The notes under the pieces are model-generated. The model was given only the letters and a program-made list of their open reading frames with translations, was not told the origin of the DNA and searched no databases. From positions 1 to 30,155 of the forward strand of contig CAAGCE010000070.1 of assembly GCA_900768245.1 (NCBI GenBank): a stretch of DNA of 30,155 nucleotides, written 5' to 3'. The DNA comes from Oscillospiraceae bacterium (GTDB lineage: Bacteria > Bacillota > Clostridia > Oscillospirales > Ruminococcaceae). A program made the position numbers and the translations under genes. Of the stretch, positions 14,951-22,310 are shown piece after piece (positions within the stretch are counted from its first letter, which is position 1; each line of letters starts with the position of its first letter).

Positions 14951-15721
14951 ATGAATGATCTACAGATATTCTCAAACCCTGAGTTCGGTTCGGTAAGGTG
15001 CATTGAAAAGGACGGTGAAGAGTGGTTTGTCGGAAAGGACGTTGCTCTTGCTTTAGGATATAAAAATTCTAACGATGCTTTAATAAAGCACGTTGATAAT
15101 GATGACAAAGCTGCTATCGCAATTCACGATGGCAGCCAAAACAGAGAAATGACAATCATAAGCGAAAGCGGTTTATACTCTCTTATCATATTAAGTGAAC
15201 TTCCAAAAGCAAGGAAATTCAAGAAATGGATAACCTCGGAAGTCATACCCTCGATAAGAAAAACGGGCGGCTACGGAGTTCCGCAGATGTCGCAGAGTGA
15301 GCTTATTCTGAAGATAGCACAGAACAATGTTGAGCTTGAACGCAGGATAGCCGCCGCAGAGAGCAAAACAAAGGCTGTTTCGGAAAAGCTTGACAATGCA
15401 CTTGATGTTTTCACCGCTCCGACTTCTGAGAACTGGAAGGACGAAACAAACCGCATAATAAACCGAATGATCGAGGAATACAATCTCAATTACGGAACAT
15501 TCAGGCGCAAGCTTTATGATGAACTTGAAAACACCGCAAACTGCAATCTTACCGCAAGACAGGCACGGCTCAGAGGACGTATGGAAAAAGCAGGAACAAC
15601 ATATGCGGAACGTCAGGCAATAACCAAAATAGACATTATTTCCCGTGATGACAAGCTGAAAGCCATATTTGACAGTATTGTAAGAAAATATATGGCGAAA
15701 TACATTATCAAGGCTGATTAA
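14951..15721 (+). CDS. BRO-family phage antirepressor
   Basis: This 256-residue protein has a Bro-N domain at about residues 1-105. It shows FVGKDVALALGYKNSNDALI, the VDNDDKAAI segment, ISESGLYSLIILS and a terminal KKWITSEVIPSIRKTGGYG, all standard for this DNA-binding domain. A coiled linker follows (about 112-155). The C-terminal domain has RIINRMIEEYNLNYGTFRRK and LYDELENTANCNLTARQARL, resembling ORF6C-like or KilA-C-like partner domains. Such proteins usually counter a phage repressor or bind DNA to switch regulation. The start follows GGCGGTGAG. Finding one inside the structural operon, with an RHH gene ahead and a GTGTTG array behind, is unusual. Confidence 0.88.
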   Translation: MNDLQIFSNPEFGSVRCIEKDGEEWFVGKDVALALGYKNSNDALIKHVDNDDKAAIAIHDGSQNREMTIISESGLYSLIILSELPKARKFKKWITSEVIPSIRKTGGYGVPQMSQSELILKIAQNNVELERRIAAAESKTKAVSEKLDNALDVFTAPTSENWKDETNRIINRMIEEYNLNYGTFRRKLYDELENTANCNLTARQARLRGRMEKAGTTYAERQAITKIDIISRDDKLKAIFDSIVRKYMAKYIIKAD

Positions 15722-15728
15722 CACATAT

Positions 15729-15760
15729 AAAAAGCACTCTTATCATAGGGGTGCTTTTTT
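15729..15760 (+). terminator. Terminator of the RHH-BRO operon
   Basis: AAAAAGCACTC (15729-15739) pairs with GGGTGCTTTTT (15749-15759), with one T-G pair and a 9-base loop. A T run covers 15755-15760. It closes the accessory operon only 8 bases after the BRO stop. Confidence 0.8.
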
Positions 15761-15791
15761 ACTGCACTTTTATACTATTATATATATGTAA

Positions 15792-15865
15792 TTCAACACA
15801 CTTGCGTGTTAAAATGCGTGTTGGTGAGTGTTGGCAAGTGTTGACGTGTGTTGAAATGAGTGTTG
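15792..15865 (+). repeat. Phased GTGTTG array with flanking inverted copy
   Basis: GTGTTG occurs at 15818, 15828, 15838, 15848 and 15860: four copies spaced exactly 10 bases and a fifth after 12. A partial GTGTT lies at 15806, and GCGTGTT appears at 15804 and 15816. On the left, TTCAACACAC (15792-15801) is the perfect inverse of GTGTGTTGAA (15846-15855). Spacing of about one helical turn puts the copies on one DNA face, like iterons or multi-subunit protein binding sites. It lies between the BRO operon terminator and the tape measure gene and is not in a convincing ORF. Confidence 0.75.
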
Positions 15866-15917
15866 AATATATCATTTTCGTGAGGTCACGGAGATGATAA
15901 TTGAATACAGTTTAAAA

Positions 15918-15965
15918 GCGTTTTGGCAAGGACATAATTGTCCCTGCCAATGCGCTGTTTTTATA
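15918..15965 (+). terminator. Terminator upstream of the tape measure gene
   Basis: TTGGCAAGGACA (15923-15934) pairs with TGTCCCTGCCAA (15939-15950), with one mismatch and a TAAT loop. Outer GCG/CGC pairs extend the stem, and a run of T follows (15958-15962). It would stop transcription entering the tape measure gene from the island unless overridden. Confidence 0.7.
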
Positions 15966-15990
15966 TCAATTTTTAAAAGGAGTGGTCTAT

Positions 15991-18900
15991 ATGGCTGAAA
16001 CAGTAAATTCGCAGACACAGCACATAGCGGCATTGGATTTTGACATTACTCAGGCTGTCAGGCAGCTTGAACAGCTTCAGAACAGAGTTGAAGAAATAAC
16101 AAATCTGCTCAACTCTCAGAACTGGAGCGTCAATGCAACGATAAGCGGTGAAAACGGTGTCCGTGCATATGCTGATGAATTAGTAAATGCGCAGAACCGA
16201 ATCACAGAGCTTGAAGAAGAAATCACAAATATGCGAGAGCAGATGGAACAGACAGAACAGGTAGGTGTACAGGCTACAAGCGTTCTTGTAGGTATGCTTG
16301 AACACGATCTTGTTAATGCTTTCAGAAATGCTGCAAGTGCGGCAAAACAGGCTGCTCAGGACGTTGAAGACAGTATGATGGATATTAGCCGTGTACTGGA
16401 TCTTAATTCCGAACAGACTTTAGATATGAAATCTCAGATGTTTGACCTTGCCAATGAATTTGGACGTTCGTTTGGTGAAACTGCCGATATTGCTTTAAGA
16501 TTTGCACAGGCAGGCAATGATATGCAGGATTCTCTTTCTATGACAAGAGATGCGCTTCTTGCTGTCAATACTGCCGAGCTTGACAGCGAACAGGCTACAC
16601 AGTCCCTTATAGGTATTTTAAATCAGTGGGGATATTCCGCTGATGACCTTATTACAGTAATCGACAAGCTTAACTATACAGCCGACAACAATGCCATTAC
16701 GACACAGGACTTGGTTGACAGCCTGCTTAAAGCTTCATCGGTTGCCAAGACCGCAGGAATGAGTTTTGATGACACGGTCGGCATTCTTACTTCAATGAAG
16801 GTTGCATCGGGTGCAGCAGGTAAGGAAGTCGGCAATGCTTTCAAGTCTATTCTTTCATACATTCAGCGTCCCGACAGTCTGAAGCTTTTTGACAGTATGG
16901 GAATTGAAGTTTACGCTGACAAGGCGACAGGTGCTTTAAATCCTATGATGGATATTCTTGAACAGATGTCTGAAAAATGGAATTCGGGTGCGGAAGCTCA
17001 GAACAATATGATAGACACCCTTGTTCAGTCGGGTGATGCCGCTCAGATGATGTCCGAGGAATGGGCAATAGCTTCCGGCAGTGTTGAAAAATATGCGCAG
17101 TATCAGCAGGCTGCTGCCGAAGCTACCGACTTATCCAATACAGCAGAAGCAAGAGCACAGGCTAATGCCGCCGCAGGTGTTTACAGACGTAACTACTATA
17201 TTTCCCTTATGGAGAACTTTGCTGAAGCTGTAGAGGTATCAGATGACCTTATCAATGCAGAAGGTCACTCAATGAAGGAAAACGGCAGATATATGGATAC
17301 GCTGACGGCGAAAACGGAACAGCTTGTTTCTTCACTTACCGAACTTGCAGTTACAGCAGCAGATGCAGGATTAATGGATTTTGCCAAGGAATGTGTAGAT
17401 ACTGCAACTGCTTTTACACAATGGAATACAGAAAGCAAAAATCTGCTGCCTATACTGACAACGTTAGTAAGCCTTATAGTTGCAATCAAGGCTCAGAAAA
17501 TCGCTGATGAATTTACCGCTATCGGCGGTGCTTTCAAAAGTGCGTATCAGGCTATAAAATCAAGTGCAACTGCATTTACTTCAATGTCAACGACAGCAAA
17601 TACGACGGCTTCATCATTGGGAACTGCTACAACCGCCGCAACAGGTTTAAGTGCTGCCATAGGCGGTATAAGCTTAGCTATTTCCGCAGCTTCGGCAGTC
17701 ATTGTTATCATAAATTCAATTACAACTGCCATAGAAAAAGCAAGGCAGGAAGCTATTGATGCAGGAAAAGAAGCAAGCGAAAGGCTCAATAACCTTGATG
17801 AACTCAAAGAAAGGTATGACGAACTCAAGGCTGTTACCGAAAGGACAGCTTCTCAGGAAGAAGAATATAAAGAGGTTCAGAAAGAAATAATAGATCTTCT
17901 CGGTGACCGTGCCGCAAAGCTTAAAAGCCTTAAAGAAGGTACAGAGGAATACGCAGAGGCTCTTGAAGACCTTACCAATCAGGAAAGAATTGAACAGCAG
18001 GGAACATTGGACAAGGCTGTCAGAAATGCAGAATCCGCTATGAACTGGAGCTGGCAGCGTTTCAAAATGAACCCTGAAATAAACATATCTGATGATGCGG
18101 CAGGCACTGTTCTTTATAATAAGGGTCTTACCGAGTTTAACAATGGGTCTTACAGGCTTGCATTGCCTGATGATATGCTTGGAAAATATGAAACGTTAAA
18201 AAATGCAATTGCAGCATTAAATGAAGAACACGAACGCCTTATAACGACTGAAAGTGAAGAAACAGCAGAAGCATTTACAGAATCAAGTGCATACAATAGG
18301 GTCATGAATGCTTATGATGAATGTAAGGACGTTGTTGAGGATTATGTTGCTGCTCTTGTTGCTCAGAAAGAAAATGAATACATTATTCGTGAGGGCATTC
18401 CAAAGACATATGCCGAACAGGTAAAAATGAATGATGTTATATATTTTGCAACGGGACTTTCAGACAGCTACAGAGATAGTGTAAACAGCCTTGTGCATAC
18501 ATATTACACCGCTTCTGACGCTCAAAGGGGCTTTTTGAATATCCTGAAAACAGACGAGTATTCAGACACAGGAAAAATTCTTGAAGATCTGGCTAAGTCA
18601 GGTGAACTTAATGAAACAATGTTCCGAAATGTAACAGGAGCAGCAGACGGACTTAATTCCAAGATAAATTTGACAGGAATGAACGTAAAAGAATGTGTTG
18701 ATTATCTCAATTTGCTTTACAACAGTTCTGAAAATACGGCAGGCGGTGCAGAGGATTTAGCCGAGGTTTTAGGTCTTACAGATGATGAGCTGAAAGCACT
18801 TGCGGCAGGCATAACCAATGCGGAAAGCAGTATTTCAAGCCTTAACAAGATGATGCAGACTTTATCAGAGGGCGGCTCTCTTACTGCCGAACAGGTAATG

Positions 18901-21186
18901 GAGTTATGCGACACATACGGTCTGCTTGCTTCACAGTTCACGGAAACAGAGAACGGTTATAAAATTGAAATATCCGCTCTTGAAAGCCTCAGAGATGCTC
19001 AGATACAGACTGCAAAGGTCAAACGTGAAGAGCAGGCATACGACACTCTTATCACCAAGAACAACATTATTGAACGCTGCCGGGCATATGGTATTGAGAT
19101 CTCAAGTCTTGCCAATGTTGCAGAGGCTGAGGCTGCTGTAATTCAGCTTAAAGATAAGATGAATAAAAACAGCAGCGGTGTAAATAGTGCTTCGGACGGT
19201 GCGGCGGCTTATGCCAAAAATCAGGAGCTTCAGCCTATCCTTGACAGCATTGAAGCTTTGCGTGACGCATATGCAAATATTGATTCTCTTGCAGACGGAT
19301 TATATCAGGATCTTGGAAAATCCTCTTCCAAGACTACATCAAGTGCCAAAAAGACAGATGACGCATTCAAGAACCTTATTGACAGCATAAACAGGCTCGG
19401 TGAAATGGGTGTTTACTCCACAAGTGAACTTATCGACAGGTTTGAAGAACTGCGCCGCACGGCAGGCTACACAGCAGAACAGATACAGGCTATTGAAGAT
19501 GAACTTCACAAGCTTTACACAACACAGACAGAAGAAAACCTCAAAGCTACAGAGCAGGAATACAAGGACTATGTTCAGTCGGTCAAGGATAAATACGACG
19601 AGGACAAGGAAGCCCTTAAATCTATGCTCGATGATGAAAAGGACGCTTTCAAAGAGTCTCAGGACGATGAAAAGGACGCACGTAAAGAGTATTGGTCTGA
19701 CGAGATAGACAAGCTAAAAGAAAACCTCAATGCTCAGATAGATTCTTCCAAGGCTGCTTATGAAGCAAAGAAAAAGCTTACAGAAAAGTCCTATGACAAT
19801 CAGAATGAAGCTTTGGAAAAGCTTAAAGACGCTGAGATAAGCAATATCAAGGACACATACAACGCTCAGATTGACGCACTCAACAAGATAAAGGCTGCAA
19901 GGAACTCTGAACGCAAGGAAGAAGATTATCAGGACAAGCGTTCGGAGCTGCTTGAAGAACTCTCATACTGGGAACAGCGAACAGGCACGGACGCTGTTGA
20001 AAAAGTCGCAGACATAAAGAAGGAAATAGCAGACCTTGACCGTGACAGAAAGCGTGAACTTGAAGATGAAGACATTGACAATCAGATAGATGATCTTGAA
20101 GATAAGCGTGATAAGGAAGTAAAAGCTGCCGAGAGTGCTTATGATGCACAGATAGCGGCTCTGAAATCCACAAAGACAACTGAACTTGAAATCTACGAAA
20201 CCACATACAAGGCTGAACAGGAAATGCTCAAAGACAAGCTTGACAAAGATGTCAAAGCTATGGAAAAGGCACGTGACGCAGACCTTAAAGCACTTGAAAA
20301 AAAGCAGAAAGCAGACCTTAAGCTGCTTGAAAAAGAGCAGGAGCAGAAGCTTAAGGCTCTTGAAGATGAAAAAAATGCTGCTATAAAGGCGGCAGAAAAA
20401 AAGTGGAATGAAATCGAGAAGATATTTACTGACTTCAACATTTCCGTTATTGCTTCGGCTGCTGAATTTGCACCTGAACTTTATAATCAGTTCCACACTC
20501 TTTTCACCGAACGTTTTCAGATGGATCTTGACGAAATCACAAGCTCAATATCTCAGATGGATAAGGCGGTTTCAAATGCCAAGAGCGGCACAAGACCGAC
20601 AGGCAAAGCCGCAAACAGTTCAAGCTATGTTTCAAATCCTGTTTCTGCAAGCGGAAACAATTCTTCCTCAGGCAGTTTCAAGGTCGGTTCTTCCGTAAAG
20701 GTAACGGGTGCAACGTACACAGACAGCACAGGCAGCAAAGTGAAGATACCGTCCGTAAGCGGTGAAAAGGGTTCGATCATATCTGTAAAGAACGGTGCAA
20801 GCAAGCCTTACCGCATTGATGATCTTGGTTGGGTAGACAAATCCGCTCTTGTAAAGGCAAGAACAGGCGGACTTACTACTGCTGACGGCTTGGCTATGCT
20901 TCACAAGGACGAACTTATCATTAATCCTGAGCTTGTAAAGGGTTTAAAGGCTATTGTTGACCCTCAGATGCTTGAAGGCTTCAAAAAGGTATTCAGACCC
21001 GAAACATACGGCAATGTTTCAAACAATTACAGCAGCACCCGAAATTACAACAACGGAAGAAACATTGTTCAGAATTTCAATGCACCTTTACAGAACATTG
21101 AAAGGATCGAAGATGCTGCGGATATGGAAGTGGCTGCACGTTCGATAGAACGCAGGATAATGAAGAAAGTAAAAAGTATTATGTAA
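15991..21186 (+). CDS. Tail tape measure protein
   Basis: The ATG at 15991 is chosen because AAAAGGAGTG lies 8 bases upstream. It gives 1731 residues. The protein sets tail length and is ejected ahead of the DNA. The N-terminal coiled coil (about 15-95) is followed by a TP901-type core (about 120-350, with FDLANEFGRSFGETADIALR and FNDTVG-like segments). Hydrophobic stretches (about 485-505 and 546-580) may help cross the host membrane. A very charged coiled coil spans about 1180-1480. An SH3-like domain lies at about 1560-1620 (FKVGSSVKVTG, then LGWVDKSAL), before a C-terminal region likely to bind the distal tail. By the usual rule of about 0.15 nm per residue the tail would be about 260 nm. 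It is normally next to the chaperones; the island separates them here. Confidence 0.93.
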   Translation: MAETVNSQTQHIAALDFDITQAVRQLEQLQNRVEEITNLLNSQNWSVNATISGENGVRAYADELVNAQNRITELEEEITNMREQMEQTEQVGVQATSVLVGMLEHDLVNAFRNAASAAKQAAQDVEDSMMDISRVLDLNSEQTLDMKSQMFDLANEFGRSFGETADIALRFAQAGNDMQDSLSMTRDALLAVNTAELDSEQATQSLIGILNQWGYSADDLITVIDKLNYTADNNAITTQDLVDSLLKASSVAKTAGMSFDDTVGILTSMKVASGAAGKEVGNAFKSILSYIQRPDSLKLFDSMGIEVYADKATGALNPMMDILEQMSEKWNSGAEAQNNMIDTLVQSGDAAQMMSEEWAIASGSVEKYAQYQQAAAEATDLSNTAEARAQANAAAGVYRRNYYISLMENFAEAVEVSDDLINAEGHSMKENGRYMDTLTAKTEQLVSSLTELAVTAADAGLMDFAKECVDTATAFTQWNTESKNLLPILTTLVSLIVAIKAQKIADEFTAIGGAFKSAYQAIKSSATAFTSMSTTANTTASSLGTATTAATGLSAAIGGISLAISAASAVIVIINSITTAIEKARQEAIDAGKEASERLNNLDELKERYDELKAVTERTASQEEEYKEVQKEIIDLLGDRAAKLKSLKEGTEEYAEALEDLTNQERIEQQGTLDKAVRNAESAMNWSWQRFKMNPEINISDDAAGTVLYNKGLTEFNNGSYRLALPDDMLGKYETLKNAIAALNEEHERLITTESEETAEAFTESSAYNRVMNAYDECKDVVEDYVAALVAQKENEYIIREGIPKTYAEQVKMNDVIYFATGLSDSYRDSVNSLVHTYYTASDAQRGFLNILKTDEYSDTGKILEDLAKSGELNETMFRNVTGAADGLNSKINLTGMNVKECVDYLNLLYNSSENTAGGAEDLAEVLGLTDDELKALAAGITNAESSISSLNKMMQTLSEGGSLTAEQVMELCDTYGLLASQFTETENGYKIEISALESLRDAQIQTAKVKREEQAYDTLITKNNIIERCRAYGIEISSLANVAEAEAAVIQLKDKMNKNSSGVNSASDGAAAYAKNQELQPILDSIEALRDAYANIDSLADGLYQDLGKSSSKTTSSAKKTDDAFKNLIDSINRLGEMGVYSTSELIDRFEELRRTAGYTAEQIQAIEDELHKLYTTQTEENLKATEQEYKDYVQSVKDKYDEDKEALKSMLDDEKDAFKESQDDEKDARKEYWSDEIDKLKENLNAQIDSSKAAYEAKKKLTEKSYDNQNEALEKLKDAEISNIKDTYNAQIDALNKIKAARNSERKEEDYQDKRSELLEELSYWEQRTGTDAVEKVADIKKEIADLDRDRKRELEDEDIDNQIDDLEDKRDKEVKAAESAYDAQIAALKSTKTTELEIYETTYKAEQEMLKDKLDKDVKAMEKARDADLKALEKKQKADLKLLEKEQEQKLKALEDEKNAAIKAAEKKWNEIEKIFTDFNISVIASAAEFAPELYNQFHTLFTERFQMDLDEITSSISQMDKAVSNAKSGTRPTGKAANSSSYVSNPVSASGNNSSSGSFKVGSSVKVTGATYTDSTGSKVKIPSVSGEKGSIISVKNGASKPYRIDDLGWVDKSALVKARTGGLTTADGLAMLHKDELIINPELVKGLKAIVDPQMLEGFKKVFRPETYGNVSNNYSSTRNYNNGRNIVQNFNAPLQNIERIEDAADMEVAARSIERRIMKKVKSIM

Positions 21187-21205
21187 GCTTTTCAAACAGC
21201 AATAA

Positions 21206-21240
21206 ACCGTCGACTATACTATTACAATATAGTCGGCGGT
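21206..21240 (+). terminator. Terminator-like hairpin after the tape measure gene
   Basis: ACCGTCGACTATA (21206-21218) pairs with TATAGTCGGCGGT (21228-21240), 13 pairs with one T-G and a 9-base loop. Only CATTTT follows, so it may be a weak terminator or an mRNA-stabilising hairpin. Confidence 0.5.
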
Positions 21241-21266
21241 CATTTTGATAGGAGTGTGATTCTTAT

Positions 21267-22286
21267 ATGGCTATTCCCGAAAGAGTTCCGAGTATTTCAG
21301 TTCCCGACACAGTTATGTATAATGATACGGATAAGATTGTAACCTGGACTGCGGCAGAGGGTGCAAATTCATATGAATTATATGTCAAAGGCAGCAATGA
21401 GAACAGTTTTACGCTTATTTACAGCGGCACGGCATTATCTTATACTCTTGACATATCAAAATATCCTGATTACAGCACAATGGTATTCAGAGTTTACAGT
21501 GTAAATGATGACGGAAAATCATTATATCCGAGAGAAAGCAAAACTGTATCGATTATTGACATTTCTATTGAAGAAGATGTCGGCGGCACAATGATCTTAC
21601 AGCCTTTCGGACTTATCATCAATGCACAATTGTCAAAATTCGATGATGTTCCGTCAGTCCGTGAAACATCTGAAACGATAACAGGTCTTGACGGTGAAAT
21701 CCCTGTTGATGTTAAGTATTCTCCCCGGCTTTTTGACCTTGTTTGCTTTATGAAAAGCGAATTTGAGAGCGTTTCGGAAAGAGAAAATTACATACGGAAT
21801 ATGTCAAGGCATATCAACAGGTCTGTGCGAAATCTGAGAAACCTGTTGTTCAGGGGCAAAATATACCGTGTAAAGCGAATATCCTCTGAATTTGAACGCC
21901 GCCCGACATTCTGCAATCTGGACATATCATACAAGGCTTATGATGTTTTCGGTTATAGCGTTGCGGAAAATGTTCTTTATGGTGACGGCACTTGCCTTAA
22001 CAGCGGTGAAGAGAGCTGTTATCCCATTATTATTCTTGAGGGTGAACAGAACAATCCGACAATTACTGTAAACGGCAATGAATATCAGACAGCACTTGAT
22101 ACTTCCGCAGGAGATACGGTCATAATAGACTGTGAAAAGGAAACTGTACTGCTTGAAAAGGCAAACGGTGAAAAGATCTACCTTGCAGGTGCTTATTATC
22201 TTGAATTCCCTGTTTTCAAAGTTGGAAACAACACAGTTTCAGGCTGCACGGCTGTGAAATGGCGAAACAAATATTTTACTCTCTGA
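21267..22286 (+). CDS. Distal tail protein (Dit) with N-terminal fibronectin-like domain
   Basis: This 339-residue protein follows the tape measure gene and precedes the tail-associated gene, the position of Dit. Residues about 8-92 look like a fibronectin type III domain (IVTWTAAEGANSYELYV at the front, MVFRVYSVNDDGKS at the end). From about 115 the Dit core begins (LIINAQLSKFDDVPSVRET, then GEIPVDVKYSPRLFDLVCFM). A C-terminal galectin-like part is likely (VFKVGNNTVSGCTAVKW). Dit forms the hub hexamer of the baseplate, linking tube to adhesion device. The added FN3 domain may touch host surface sugars. The SD is AGGAGTG, with a rather long spacer. Confidence 0.82.
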   Translation: MAIPERVPSISVPDTVMYNDTDKIVTWTAAEGANSYELYVKGSNENSFTLIYSGTALSYTLDISKYPDYSTMVFRVYSVNDDGKSLYPRESKTVSIIDISIEEDVGGTMILQPFGLIINAQLSKFDDVPSVRETSETITGLDGEIPVDVKYSPRLFDLVCFMKSEFESVSERENYIRNMSRHINRSVRNLRNLLFRGKIYRVKRISSEFERRPTFCNLDISYKAYDVFGYSVAENVLYGDGTCLNSGEESCYPIIILEGEQNNPTITVNGNEYQTALDTSAGDTVIIDCEKETVLLEKANGEKIYLAGAYYLEFPVFKVGNNTVSGCTAVKWRNKYFTL

Positions 22287-22310
22287 TAATATATGTGAGG
22301 TGAAAACACA

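Noticed and set aside
15191..15724. A 177-codon minus-strand frame
   Set aside because: Antisense to the BRO gene, which has clear family motifs.
15792..15865. CRISPR-like array
   Set aside because: The repeat unit is only 6 bases with 4-base gaps. There are no spacers of CRISPR size and no cas genes.
15894..15998. A 34-codon frame ending over the tape measure start
   Set aside because: It spans the terminator stem at 15918-15965 and has a poor SD. It is more likely chance, though coupling to the tape measure start cannot be excluded.
19963..20496. A hydrophobic minus-strand frame that looks like a membrane protein
   Set aside because: It is the complement of the Lys/Glu-rich coiled coil of the tape measure gene. 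AAG and GAA codons read backwards give Phe and Leu, so the apparent membrane helices are artefacts.
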